The position numbers and the translations under genes are program-made. Shown in pieces: positions 33,285-42,422 of a stretch of 64,000 nt of DNA. Below the pieces are notes generated by a model that was not told where the DNA came from, did not search any database, and saw only the letters and a program-made list of their open reading frames with translations. This DNA comes from Bradyrhizobium sp. CCBAU 53351 (lineage in GTDB: Bacteria > Pseudomonadota > Alphaproteobacteria > Rhizobiales > Xanthobacteraceae): positions 2,507,501 through 2,571,500 of the forward strand of contig NZ_CP030059.1 in NCBI RefSeq assembly GCF_015291745.1, read 5' to 3'. Numbering within the stretch: the stretch's first letter is position 1; each line of letters starts with the position of its first letter.

Positions 33285-34571
33285 ATGTGTCATGCCTCCG
33301 CTATACCCGCCGAGTTAAGTGCGCTCTTGGTGTCTCCCAGGGCCTACGCCACCCAGAATGCATTGATGGCTGGCTTTCGCTGGTTGCGATCGAATAAGCC
33401 GCTTGGCTGGCTCGAGATGGACGGCTTCGACCCGTTTTGGGCGGTCACTCGATATGCCGATATCGTCGAGGTCAGCCGCCGCCACGATCTCTTCCGCAAT
33501 GGCGATCGGGCCAGCACACTCGTGCCCAAGGCCGCCGACCGGCTGGCGCGCAGCCTGACCGGCGGCAGTCCGCATCTCATGCGAACACTTTTGCAAATGG
33601 ACGCCCCGGACCATTCACAATATCGCCAAGTCACGCAACGATGGTTCGCGCGGCAAAGCGTTGCGATGCTTGAAGATCGCGTTCGAGCGATCGCGCGTGA
33701 CCTCGTCGACGACACGATCAAGCGGGGCGAGACCTGCGAATTCGTGCACGACGTTGCCCAGCTCTACCCGTTGCGAGTCACGATGACGATGCTCGGGCTA
33801 CCGGCGGAGGACGAGGCGCATCTGCTCGCTCTCATCCAGGGACTATTCCGTAGTCAGGACGACCCACCGGCGCGCGCGCGCTGGGCCAGCCGTGATCCGG
33901 CACGGCACGCCAGGCGTTTGAGAGACGCGGTTGCCGACTTCGACAGCTATTTTGCACCGCTGATCGAACAGGCACGTCGATCCCCGCGCGATGGCCTCAT
34001 CAGCGTAATCGCAAACGCCACGGTAGACGGCGAGCCGATCGATCGGTTTGAAGCCGTCAGCTATCTGATGGTGCTCCTGACGGCCGGTCATCACCCCGTT
34101 GGCTCCGCCATATCGGGCGCAATCTGGGCAATGTGCGAAAATCCCGGCGAATTCCGCAAAGTCAAATCCGACCTCCGTCTCGTGCCTGGTCTGGTCGAGG
34201 AAGCGGTGCGCTGGACCGCGCCAGTGCAGCATGTCATGCGGACCGCGAGGGAGAATGTCGTGTTGGACGGGCGCCAAATCGCCGCCGGCGACTGGTTGAT
34301 GTTGTGCTATCTCTCGGGAAACCGGGACGAGCTGGCCTTCGACTCGCCGGACCATTTCCGTATCGGCCATGACCGCGGCCGCAACGTTGCCTTTGGTCAT
34401 GGTGCGCATATTTGCCTTGGTCAACATCTGGCAAGGCTGGAAATGCAGGTCTTTTTCGAGGAATTGCTGCGCCGGCTGACGTTCATCGAGCTTTCGGGTA
34501 CGCCGCGCCGGCTGGCGTCGATTTTTATAGGCGGCCCTCGGACTCTGCCTGTCAGGTTTTCCGTTCTGTGA
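33285..34571 (+). CDS. Cytochrome P450 with altered I-helix active-site motif
   Basis: A 428-residue soluble bacterial P450. Heme binding is clear: 'FGHGAHICLGQHLARLE' with the axial Cys377. The ExxR motif of helix K is in 'VEEAVRWTAPVQHVMR'. The I-helix motif, normally A/G-G-x-D/E-T, reads AGHHPV (residues 267-272), so the acid becomes His270 and the oxygen-activating Thr becomes Pro271. Both halves of the acid-alcohol pair that delivers protons to bound oxygen are therefore lost. Known P450s lacking it include peroxide-driven and substrate-assisted types. No ferredoxin or reductase gene is adjacent. It precedes the beta-lactamase-like gene by 33 bp, so the two may be co-transcribed. Confidence 0.92.
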   Translation: MCHASAIPAELSALLVSPRAYATQNALMAGFRWLRSNKPLGWLEMDGFDPFWAVTRYADIVEVSRRHDLFRNGDRASTLVPKAADRLARSLTGGSPHLMRTLLQMDAPDHSQYRQVTQRWFARQSVAMLEDRVRAIARDLVDDTIKRGETCEFVHDVAQLYPLRVTMTMLGLPAEDEAHLLALIQGLFRSQDDPPARARWASRDPARHARRLRDAVADFDSYFAPLIEQARRSPRDGLISVIANATVDGEPIDRFEAVSYLMVLLTAGHHPVGSAISGAIWAMCENPGEFRKVKSDLRLVPGLVEEAVRWTAPVQHVMRTARENVVLDGRQIAAGDWLMLCYLSGNRDELAFDSPDHFRIGHDRGRNVAFGHGAHICLGQHLARLEMQVFFEELLRRLTFIELSGTPRRLASIFIGGPRTLPVRFSVL

Positions 34572-34604
34572 TCTTTTACGTGGGCGGCATTTGAGGACAA
34601 ACCA

Positions 34605-36056
34605 ATGAGTACTCCGGATTTCGCACGCATCGTCGAGGACGCAATCGAGGCTGCCGATCCGCCGGTCGCAAATACAGGCGTTGGCGTCGCGATCCTGCAG
34701 AACGGCCGGATGGTCTATGCCGGTGGCTTCGGCTTCCGCAACCGCGCGACCGGGACGCTGGTCAATGAGCACACGCTCTTTCCAATCGGCTCGGCCACCA
34801 AGGCGTTCACCAGCACGTTGCTCTCGATCTTCGCGGAGGACAAGGTGTTATCGCTTGACCGGCCGATCTGCCAGTTTGTTCCATCCTTCAAGATGTCGGA
34901 CCCGCTCGCGTCGGGCGAGGCAACGTTGATCGACCTCCTCTGTCATCGCACCGGGCTCGCCCCGCATGATTGCCTCTGGTACCTCGGTCCTTTCGCGCGG
35001 GCGGAGTTGTTCTACCGCCTGCGCGATCTGCCGTTAGCGGTGCCGTTCCGGGCGAAGTTCATCTACAACAACTTGCTGTACATGGTTGCCGGCCATCTCC
35101 TCGAGATACTGACCGGCGAGAGCTACGAGGATATCATACGGAGCCGCATCCTCGGTCCTCTCGGAATGACTGAGACGACGCTGTCGTTTGCGGACTATCT
35201 GCAAAATTCGAATCGCGTGCTCGGCTATATCGGCGAGGCATCCCTGGCCCTGAAGGACTTCACCAACATTGGTCCCGCGGGCGAGATCAACTCATCGGCA
35301 CTCGACATGGCGAAGTGGGTCGAGCTGTTGCTGAGAAGGGGGATGACAGGGAACGGCAAGGTCGTGATCGGCGAGGGAGCGCTGGGACTCACCTATCACC
35401 CGTTCAGCGATCCCGGCGACGGGACCATGTATGGACTGGGGTGGAACGTCGGGAAGCTGACCATCAAGACACCCAACGGTCCTCGGCAGAAGAGATTGGT
35501 GTTCCATACCGGCGATCCCCAGGGCGGTTCGGCATACGTGTCGTTCATGCCGGACGACGGGATGGGGGTGGTCGTCCTCACCAACCAGCACTGCACCAAC
35601 CAAATGCTGCGCAACAAATGGCCCGATAAGATCGCGACCGCCGTTTACGATCATTTGCTAACCAACTCGCTTTCCAATACCGTCGAGCTTCCCAGCTGCG
35701 CTCCGATGGGAGCCCTGAGCTTGTCCGCCGAGCCGCCGTCGCCGGTGGCCAAGGGCGTGGCCATGGCCCTGGCGCCGCCCGCAATCGCGAAATTCACGGG
35801 AATGTTCAGCAATCCCGGATATGGCGATCTCGTGGTGAGCCTGAATGGCACCATTCTGTCGATCAGCTATTACGGGTCGAGCTGGCAGCTGGATCAGTTT
35901 GGCGACACGACCTTCCTGTTCACAGTGGGGGCGTTCGGGACCTTTTTCCCCGTGCTGGTCGAATATTATAGGGATAACGACGGTGCCATCGCGGGACTTT
36001 CCGCCCAGCTTGTCCAGCGACCGCTCCTGATGATGATCCCGTTCGCAAAGCGTTAG
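34605..36056 (+). CDS. Serine hydrolase of the class C beta-lactamase/esterase family
   Basis: A 483-residue protein of the beta-lactamase (AmpC-like, PF00144) family. The catalytic serine and lysine are Ser63 and Lys66 in 'IGSATKAFTS', the Tyr is Tyr154 in 'KFIYNNLLYM' (Y-x-N), and the third motif is His301-Thr302-Gly303 in 'LVFHTGDPQGG'. The family includes esterases and D-aminopeptidases as well as lactamases; no signal peptide is present, which argues for a cytosolic esterase or peptidase rather than a periplasmic lactamase. The C-terminal 100 residues form a beta-rich domain as in EstB-like proteins. It follows the P450 gene by 33 bp. Confidence 0.9.
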   Translation: MSTPDFARIVEDAIEAADPPVANTGVGVAILQNGRMVYAGGFGFRNRATGTLVNEHTLFPIGSATKAFTSTLLSIFAEDKVLSLDRPICQFVPSFKMSDPLASGEATLIDLLCHRTGLAPHDCLWYLGPFARAELFYRLRDLPLAVPFRAKFIYNNLLYMVAGHLLEILTGESYEDIIRSRILGPLGMTETTLSFADYLQNSNRVLGYIGEASLALKDFTNIGPAGEINSSALDMAKWVELLLRRGMTGNGKVVIGEGALGLTYHPFSDPGDGTMYGLGWNVGKLTIKTPNGPRQKRLVFHTGDPQGGSAYVSFMPDDGMGVVVLTNQHCTNQMLRNKWPDKIATAVYDHLLTNSLSNTVELPSCAPMGALSLSAEPPSPVAKGVAMALAPPAIAKFTGMFSNPGYGDLVVSLNGTILSISYYGSSWQLDQFGDTTFLFTVGAFGTFFPVLVEYYRDNDGAIAGLSAQLVQRPLLMMIPFAKR

Positions 36057-36162
36057 GACCTCGGCAGGTTGGGGGTCGAATGCGCGGCGGGACCATGACT
36101 ATGGCAACAACGCATTTCCCGCGTTATCCTGATCCGTGGCGATCGGATGCAAGGTCCTGCGT

Positions 36163-39100
36163 ATGCTTTGCCGATACTGCAATAGCGACAACAGCGCGAC
36201 GAATGCATTCTGCGAGACCTGCGGAAAGCCGATGCGCACGGTCTGCATCGCGTGCGGCCACATCAACGGCCCGATCAGCCGCTTCTGCGGCAAGTGCAGC
36301 GCGCCGCTCACCATTTCCTCGAGTCGGTCGGCGGAAGAATGGTTGCGCGCGCTGAGCGCGACCGGCGGCGAACGCAAACAGCTCAGCGTCCTCTTCGCCG
36401 ATATCAGCAACTCGACGTGGCTGATCCAAAACGCCGATCCCGAGGACGCAATGCGTCGGATCCAGCCGGCGATCAACGCCATGCGGCGGGGGGTTGAGCG
36501 CTACGACGGCATCGTCAACAAGGTGCAGGGCGATGGCGTGATGGCGTTGTTCGGCGCACCGGTGCCCCGTGAGGACCACGCGGTGCGCGCTTGCGGCGCG
36601 GCCCTGGCGCTTCAGGCTGCCCTGGCGGAACTCGGTGATCGCGATCTGAGGATCCGGGTCGGCGTCCACAGCGGCGAGGTGATCCTGCAGGCGGTCGTCA
36701 ACAGCCTCTATCACACATACGATGTGTCCGGGTCCACCGCGCATGTGGCGGCGCGCATGGAGCAGATGGCCGAGCCGGGCGAAATCCTGATCACCGGCGC
36801 CACGGCCGCCGCGGCCCGCAACTACGTCGAAGCGACGCCGCTTGGACTGCGTGTGGTTCGCGGAGTGACCGAACCAATGGAGGTTTTCAGGCTGGAGCGC
36901 CTGCATCATGCGCCGGCTAGCGTCATATTTCGCAGTCAGACTGCGCTAACCCCGCTGATCGGTCGCTCCGCTCAGATCGACCTGCTTGAGGCAGAACTCG
37001 CCAGCGCAGCCGCCGGCGAGCCGCGGGCTGTCGGCGTCGTCGGAGAAGCCGGCTCGGGGAAGAGCCGGCTTTGCTTCGAATTCGCCGAGCGCTGTCGCGA
37101 TCGAGGCTATCGGGTTTTCGAAGCTCGTGTGACAGCGCACGGCCACGCGACGCCCTATCAGCCCGTCGTCGAACTGGCTCGCGACTTTCTTGGCATCAAG
37201 CCCGGCACGCTGGCCTCCGAGGCGCAGGAGCGGGTGGAAAGCGTCATGTCGGCATACGGGGTGGACGACGAGACGCTGGCACTGTTGCTCGGCTTTCTGG
37301 GCCTCGTCGACCCGGATCAGCCGACGGCCCAGACCGATCCCGCGATGCGCAAGAAGCGGCTCGTCGAACTGGTGCGTCTGTTCGTGCGATCGGGACCGCA
37401 GCTGCAGCCCGCGCTCATTCTCCTCGAGGACTTGCACTGGATCGACGCCGCGAGCGAGGAATTCATCGACGTGATCGCCGATGCCATCACCGGCACCAAG
37501 ACCATGCTGCTGCTGAACTTCCGGCATGGCTACAGCGCGCCTTGGATGCAGCGAAGCCATTACCGGCAAATCAACCTCTCCTCGCTGGCCGATACCGAGT
37601 CCGAAGGACTATTGCGCCTGCTTCTCGGCTCCGATTCCTCGCTGGCGCTGGTTTCGCGCAATATCGCCCATCGCGCACAGGGCAACCCGTTCTTTCTCGA
37701 GGAGCTGGTGCGTTGCCTTGTCGACCGCGGCGATTTAGAGGGGGAACGCGGCAATTACCGGCTTGCGGGAGGCATCGAGGCGATTCCCTTGCCGCCCACG
37801 ATCCGAGCCCTGCTCGCTGCCCGGATCGATCACCTCGACGAACCAGCGCGCCGCGTGTTGCAGTATGCCGCGGTGATCGGCCGCGAAGCGCCGCGCGATA
37901 TTCTCGAAGCGCTGACGGGGCTGTCGTCTCCGGAGCTCGACGACGCGCTCGACCGGTTGCGCCGCTCGGAGCTGCTGCGCGAACTGGCGCTCGATCCCGG
38001 CGTCCATGCCTTCTCGCATCCACTCGTTCAGGAGACCTGCTATGGCGTTCTCCTGCGCGAGCGCCGTCGCGGCATCCATGGCGACGTCGCGCGCATCATG
38101 AAGCAGCACTTCACGGACCGGAAGGAGGAGCGGGCCAGCCTGCTGGCCTATCATCTCGAAGAAGCCGGCCAGCCGATGGAAGCGGCGCAGGCCCATATCC
38201 GGGCCGCACTATGGATCGGTACGCACGATTCAAGCCAGGCCTTGCGAAGCTGGCGGAAGGTCCATCAATTGCTGGAAGGCCAGCCGTTATCCGAGTCTAT
38301 CGGTTATCTGCGGCTGACCTGCTGCATCCAGGTCCTGACCTTCGGCTGGCGCGAAGGTATTTCGGCCGAGGAGGCGCGGCGTTGGTTCGAGGAAGCACGG
38401 CAACTGGCGCTCGTCTCGGGCAATGCGCGGGCCCATGCCTGGATTCATGCCGCATATGGCCGGAACCTCGCGGTGAGCGGATCAGCGGACGACTACGTCG
38501 CGCGGACGCGCGAGGCGCTCGCGCTGACGAGTGGGCAGGACCGTAGCGGCGAGGCGATGCTGACCGCCGTGCTGTCACAAGCAATGCGGTTGTCGGGACG
38601 GCTCGACGAGGCGCTGCAGGCTATCATCGACGCGACCGACCGCGCTGACGCCATCAGCGAATTCGACCGTCAGCTCTTCAACTTCGACGTCGCGCGCTGG
38701 CTGACCGTAATGCGCGGGCAGGTCCTGGTCCAGCTCGGGCGCTTCGACGAGGCAAGGCCCTGGCTCGACCGTATGCTGCAGATCGAAGCCGATTCCAACG
38801 ACATCACGCTCCATCTCGTCAACGTTGCCTTTGTCGACATGGCTTGGGCGCTTGAGGATAAGGCGCTCGCCGATCTTCACGCCGCGCGTGCCATGGCGAT
38901 GGCCACCGAAACCGGCAGCCCCTATATCCTCGTGAATGCGCTCGCCTGTCTCGGCCTGGCGCATCTGGTCGGCGGCCGGTTTGCCCAGGCGGTGGAAAGC
39001 CTCGACAAGGCGCTGTCGGTTGCGCGAGTGCGCAAGGCCGGGCTTGAATCGGAGGCGCGGATTCTGGCCGATCTTGCCAATGCACACCGGCTGAACAATG

Positions 39101-39375
39101 AGCTGGAGGCGGCTCAACTCGCGGCAGCAGAGGCAATCGAGGTGGCGACGGCACGGACGGCGCGCGTTGCCGAATGTCTCGCCCGTCTCGTCCGGACGGA
39201 TGTACAGCGACAGGCGGGCCGGGTCGAGCTTGCGCTCTCGGATTTAGCGCGCGCCCGAAGCCTGATGCAGGAAACCGGCGCGCAGCTATACGCGCCTTTG
39301 ATGGATGAGGTTGCGGCAAGGTTCGATGAAGGTCCGACGTCTGCACGCGATGCGGTAAACGGTCAGGGCAGATAA
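36163..39375 (+). CDS. Zinc-ribbon, class III cyclase-like, AAA ATPase and TPR regulator
   Basis: A 1070-residue soluble protein (ATG 36163, behind AAGG; GTG 36136 is possible). Domain order: double zinc ribbon (1-50, 'LCRYCNSDNS', 'AFCETCGKP', 'CIACGHIN', 'RFCGKCSAP'); class III nucleotide cyclase domain (about 70-240) with metal-binding Asp80 and Asp124; AAA-type ATPase with Walker A 'GEAGSGKSRL' at 294-303 and Walker B-like 'ILLEDLHWID'; helical TPR region from about 640 to the end. The transition-state Asn of cyclases is replaced by His194 (His194-x3-Arg198). The domain set is that of LuxR/AfsR-like signal ATPases with a cyclase in place of the DNA-binding domain. Product, if any, is uncertain. 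Confidence 0.9.
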   Translation: MLCRYCNSDNSATNAFCETCGKPMRTVCIACGHINGPISRFCGKCSAPLTISSSRSAEEWLRALSATGGERKQLSVLFADISNSTWLIQNADPEDAMRRIQPAINAMRRGVERYDGIVNKVQGDGVMALFGAPVPREDHAVRACGAALALQAALAELGDRDLRIRVGVHSGEVILQAVVNSLYHTYDVSGSTAHVAARMEQMAEPGEILITGATAAAARNYVEATPLGLRVVRGVTEPMEVFRLERLHHAPASVIFRSQTALTPLIGRSAQIDLLEAELASAAAGEPRAVGVVGEAGSGKSRLCFEFAERCRDRGYRVFEARVTAHGHATPYQPVVELARDFLGIKPGTLASEAQERVESVMSAYGVDDETLALLLGFLGLVDPDQPTAQTDPAMRKKRLVELVRLFVRSGPQLQPALILLEDLHWIDAASEEFIDVIADAITGTKTMLLLNFRHGYSAPWMQRSHYRQINLSSLADTESEGLLRLLLGSDSSLALVSRNIAHRAQGNPFFLEELVRCLVDRGDLEGERGNYRLAGGIEAIPLPPTIRALLAARIDHLDEPARRVLQYAAVIGREAPRDILEALTGLSSPELDDALDRLRRSELLRELALDPGVHAFSHPLVQETCYGVLLRERRRGIHGDVARIMKQHFTDRKEERASLLAYHLEEAGQPMEAAQAHIRAALWIGTHDSSQALRSWRKVHQLLEGQPLSESIGYLRLTCCIQVLTFGWREGISAEEARRWFEEARQLALVSGNARAHAWIHAAYGRNLAVSGSADDYVARTREALALTSGQDRSGEAMLTAVLSQAMRLSGRLDEALQAIIDATDRADAISEFDRQLFNFDVARWLTVMRGQVLVQLGRFDEARPWLDRMLQIEADSNDITLHLVNVAFVDMAWALEDKALADLHAARAMAMATETGSPYILVNALACLGLAHLVGGRFAQAVESLDKALSVARVRKAGLESEARILADLANAHRLNNELEAAQLAAAEAIEVATARTARVAECLARLVRTDVQRQAGRVELALSDLARARSLMQETGAQLYAPLMDEVAARFDEGPTSARDAVNGQGR

Positions 39376-39455
39376 TCGCCGTTGCGCCGGCTATGGAGCG
39401 GTGTCAATCTTAAGCTGCATTGAGTTTTCTTCAGCCATTTGATCGGAGATTGCGG

Positions 39456-39860
39456 ATGCCTCATCTTCAAACAGCGCTCGGTAAGCTCAACATCGCGTTC
39501 TCGAAGGAAAGGATTGCCAAGTTGGTGCCGCACAGGGACGCCTTCAAGGAAGGCCAGCCTCTTGGGCAGAGCGGCGTCGTCATCGACGACAAGATGGCGA
39601 TCAAGGGCGAATGGAGGAAGTTCCTGGGGCAGATACCGATCGCGCAGCAGGAAGCGATCCGCGCCGTCATTTTCGCCGCGCTTGGGACTGACCCGGCGAC
39701 GCCCATCACATTTGCCTGGGCACCTGGGTACGATTTCGAGGTCTTGATTTGGCAGGCACCGGACACCCGGACTTCGCGCGGCGGTATCACCATCCTGATC
39801 AAGAGTCGCTATCCCTCCGACAGCCATCCGTTGGCGAACGAGCCGCCGTACGGCAGCTGA
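39456..39860 (+). CDS. Hypothetical protein
   Basis: A 134-residue soluble protein. ATG 39456 (MPHLQTALGKLNIAFSKE) follows GGAG with normal spacing. It contains 'DDKMAIKGEWRKFLGQIPIA', 'EAIRAVIFAALGTDPATPIT' and 'SRGGITILIKSRYPSD', with no signal or membrane segment. I do not recognise a family. It is 80 bp downstream of the cyclase-ATPase on the same strand, and the composition is consistent with a real gene. Confidence 0.6.
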   Translation: MPHLQTALGKLNIAFSKERIAKLVPHRDAFKEGQPLGQSGVVIDDKMAIKGEWRKFLGQIPIAQQEAIRAVIFAALGTDPATPITFAWAPGYDFEVLIWQAPDTRTSRGGITILIKSRYPSDSHPLANEPPYGS

Positions 39861-39890
39861 ATCTGCGGGGCTCAAGGCGGTTCGGGTTCG

Positions 39891-41078
39891 TCACGACGGT
39901 GTGCCACCGACGGACCCGCTGCCGTGCGTCCCCAGCCAGCGGAGATAGTTCCCGCAACGATCGATCACCTCGCTTTGGGAAAGGTCGAACTGCTCGAGCG
40001 CATAAGTGTGCCGCGCTTTTGCGGCCTGCTCGCTCTCGAGATGGCGCGCCATCGCGCCTTCAAAACTCGCGCCGCCGTAGGGATAGCCGAAGCGCCGGTA
40101 AACGCTGCGTACCGTCGCCACTGGATCTGCGACGAGATCCTCAAATTGGATGTCGGTGATCTGGCCCGCCTTGTCCGCCGGCGCCGCCATGGACCGGTCC
40201 ATGTTATCCACGAACATGTCCAGAAGAGTGGAGCCGATTTCGGCATAGTCCACTCTTTGCGCGAACAGCCGCCGGTAACCGGACACGAGGCTGCACAGGG
40301 ATGGCACCGCGTCGGAGGGATGGCGGTGCAGCCGCACCACGTTGGCGTCGGGAAAGACGTCGAACAACACTGGCAAGAAATGCAGGTGGGTCGTAGGGGA
40401 TTTGCTCACCCAGACATCGCCGCGGACATATAACTGCAAATGCTGTACCTGGAGCCGATAATGCGAGTAGAGCTGGTGGAGGTCTCCCTTGCTCAGCTGC
40501 TTTAACCATTCCCAGTATTCAGGTGCCTGATAGAACATTGGCGTCAGCGTGTTATGCCGCATCATCCAGTGACACTCGTCCGGCGCAAGGGCTGCCATCG
40601 GATGTATCTTCAGGATCGACGGATCGGCGGCAGTAAACGCCTTCAGCCGTCGCCGCGCGAACGCGATGCGCGGATCGGACGCGGCCGTCTCGGGACGCGG
40701 AGGCGGCGACGGGCTCCATAATTCCCACAGCCGAGGCGCGCGCATGTGAGGATCGAGCGCGATCAGATTATGGAGGAGAGTGCTTCCGGTGCGGCCGTAT
40801 CCGGTGATCAAGAGCGGGCGCCTGACCGGAACGTCGGCGATCTCGGGATGATCAGCGATATCCCGGGATACGCTGAGGTCGGCCAGGATGCGGACGAATA
40901 ATTCGCGCTGGAGGAGACGCAACTCCCCTTCGGTGTACCGACCGGGTCTCGCCAGCGCCGAGGCGAGGCAGCGCAATCCATCGAGATGGACATCGTCGGG
41001 TGGTTTGCTCCAACCGCCGAGCTTTCGCGCGGCGGCGCGCCGGAGGTCGTCGATATCGATGGTGCGAGCCGGCGACAT
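39891..41078 (-). CDS. Sulfotransferase family protein
   Basis: A 395-residue protein of the sulfotransferase family (PF13469). The 5'-phosphosulfate-binding loop is in 'LLITGYGRTGSTLLHNLIAL', and the 3'-phosphate site is in 'VRLHRHPSDAVPSLCSLVSG'. It would transfer sulfate from PAPS to a hydroxyl or amine of an unknown acceptor. ATG 41078 (MSPARTIDIDDL) is preferred to a TTG at 41105. Its stop faces the 134-residue gene across 30 bp. The large N-terminal and C-terminal portions resemble the actinobacterial/alphaproteobacterial branch that often sits with lipid or steroid genes. Confidence 0.9.
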   Translation of the reverse strand: MSPARTIDIDDLRRAAARKLGGWSKPPDDVHLDGLRCLASALARPGRYTEGELRLLQRELFVRILADLSVSRDIADHPEIADVPVRRPLLITGYGRTGSTLLHNLIALDPHMRAPRLWELWSPSPPPRPETAASDPRIAFARRRLKAFTAADPSILKIHPMAALAPDECHWMMRHNTLTPMFYQAPEYWEWLKQLSKGDLHQLYSHYRLQVQHLQLYVRGDVWVSKSPTTHLHFLPVLFDVFPDANVVRLHRHPSDAVPSLCSLVSGYRRLFAQRVDYAEIGSTLLDMFVDNMDRSMAAPADKAGQITDIQFEDLVADPVATVRSVYRRFGYPYGGASFEGAMARHLESEQAAKARHTYALEQFDLSQSEVIDRCGNYLRWLGTHGSGSVGGTPS

Positions 41079-41253
41079 TGGCTGCAAGGCTATGCGCGCC
41101 GACAAAGGCTTTCAAGATCCGAACAGGCCGACATCAGGTCAGCGGCCGCTTGACGGGTCCGCGGCTTAAACCCAACGATTTCAATGCCCCTGCTACTGTG
41201 CATGGGGTTGTTTTTCAGATTTTGGATCTTGAGGGCCGCCGAACCAGCCGCGC

Positions 41254-41838
41254 TCAGCGCCGGCCCCGCGGCGCTTCGGCCTTGGCGGGCGGCTCGGTCT
41301 GTGGCGCGCAGGTCGCGGCTTGCAGCGTGGCCTGCGCCTGCTGCATCAGGCCGGGCTCGGGGGCGAGCGCCTTCATCACGATCAGGCCGGTGGTGCTGGG
41401 GGAATCGATGATGAGGCGGTCGGCCGCGGTGACCTCTTCGTCCTCGGGCAGATCGTTGTGCTGCGCTTCCGTCATCAAATCGAGCTCGATCACCTTGCGG
41501 CCCGCCGAGCGGTCGTTGATGGCGTAATAGGCGATCTCGTTGCGGGTGTAGAACGACACCGAGGTGTAGGCCTGGCTGACGGGCACGGTGAGCTTGATCG
41601 GTCCACCCGAAAGGTCGTAGCGGCAGATCGCCAGCGCAAAGGCCGGGTCCATGAACGGCATCGGCGACGTCGAGGGATCGGCGAGGGGAAGCTGGCTGAC
41701 GGCGTTCAGCTTCGTCATCGGCGTCAGCCTGGAATAGGCGTCCTGCGTCGCGATCCGCGGCAGCGCCAGCACGCTGACGAGATGGACGACGAGGCCCAGC
41801 ACGATGCCGGCAACGATGGTGAACAGCAGGCGGATCAT
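41254..41838 (-). CDS. DUF1254-type membrane-anchored protein
   Basis: A 194-residue protein with an N-terminal membrane helix ('LLFTIVAGIVLGLVVHLVS') and a beta-rich periplasmic domain of DUF1254 type: 'MPFMDPAFALAICRYDLSGG', 'VPVSQAYTSVSFYTRNEIAY' and 'DRLIIDSPSTTGLIVMKAL'. The C-terminus ends in a charged, proline-containing tail. Its ATG overlaps the stop of the DUF1214 gene by 4 bp. The two domains occur fused, DUF1254 first, in many proteobacteria, here split and in the reverse order. Function unknown. Confidence 0.85.
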   Translation of the reverse strand: MIRLLFTIVAGIVLGLVVHLVSVLALPRIATQDAYSRLTPMTKLNAVSQLPLADPSTSPMPFMDPAFALAICRYDLSGGPIKLTVPVSQAYTSVSFYTRNEIAYYAINDRSAGRKVIELDLMTEAQHNDLPEDEEVTAADRLIIDSPSTTGLIVMKALAPEPGLMQQAQATLQAATCAPQTEPPAKAEAPRGRR

Positions 41839-42413
41839 GAGCAGCCCACCGTCGAGATGGAGGGCATCGGCGCATCGCGTTGGGTACGCGTCGCAACGCC
41901 GACCGGGGTGTCGTAGAGGCGCAGCATCAGGGCGTAGCGCTCGATGCCGCCGGTCGGCAGCCAGTTGCCGGCGCGCGAGCGCGAGGCGATGCGGATCTCG
42001 AACGAGCCGTCGGACTGCCGCACGATCTCCTGGCTAGTGAAGCCGTAACGCTGGAGCGAATTCGCGACGAGATGGCCCTTGCGGTCGTAGAGCGTCAACG
42101 TCCAGAACCGCGCGGGCGGCGTCACGCCGGAGACGATCACGTCGCAGCGGCCGTCGAGCGCCTTTTTCTTGTCGTCGGTGGTGGCGGTGAAGGCGACGCC
42201 GTCGCCGGTGCCGATCGGCAGCTCGCCGTTGCGCACGATGGTGGCGCGCGAATAGGGATCGACGTCGGCGGTGCCGGTGCGCGGGCGCGCGGTCCAGGCG
42301 CCGATGGTCAGCGCACCGATCTCGGTGCCGCGCGTCGTCGTCATCCAGGTTGCGCCGACGCCGACCACCGTCGCGAGCAGAAGGGCCGTCAATGTGATCA
42401 GGATCAGCCGCAC
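41835..42413 (-). CDS. DUF1214-type membrane-anchored protein
   Basis: A 192-residue protein with an N-terminal signal anchor ('LILITLTALLLATVVGVGAT') and a DUF1214 domain: 'GAWTARPRTGTADVDPYSRA', 'PARFWTLTLYDRKGHLVAN', 'FTSQEIVRQSDGSFEIRIAS' and 'NWLPTGGIERYALMLRLYD'. It is periplasmic. It is 9 bp downstream of the penicillin-binding protein gene on the same strand, so the three genes are probably one transcript. Function unknown. Confidence 0.87.
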   Translation of the reverse strand: MRLILITLTALLLATVVGVGATWMTTTRGTEIGALTIGAWTARPRTGTADVDPYSRATIVRNGELPIGTGDGVAFTATTDDKKKALDGRCDVIVSGVTPPARFWTLTLYDRKGHLVANSLQRYGFTSQEIVRQSDGSFEIRIASRSRAGNWLPTGGIERYALMLRLYDTPVGVATRTQRDAPMPSISTVGCS

Positions 42414-42422
42414 GGGTTTCGA

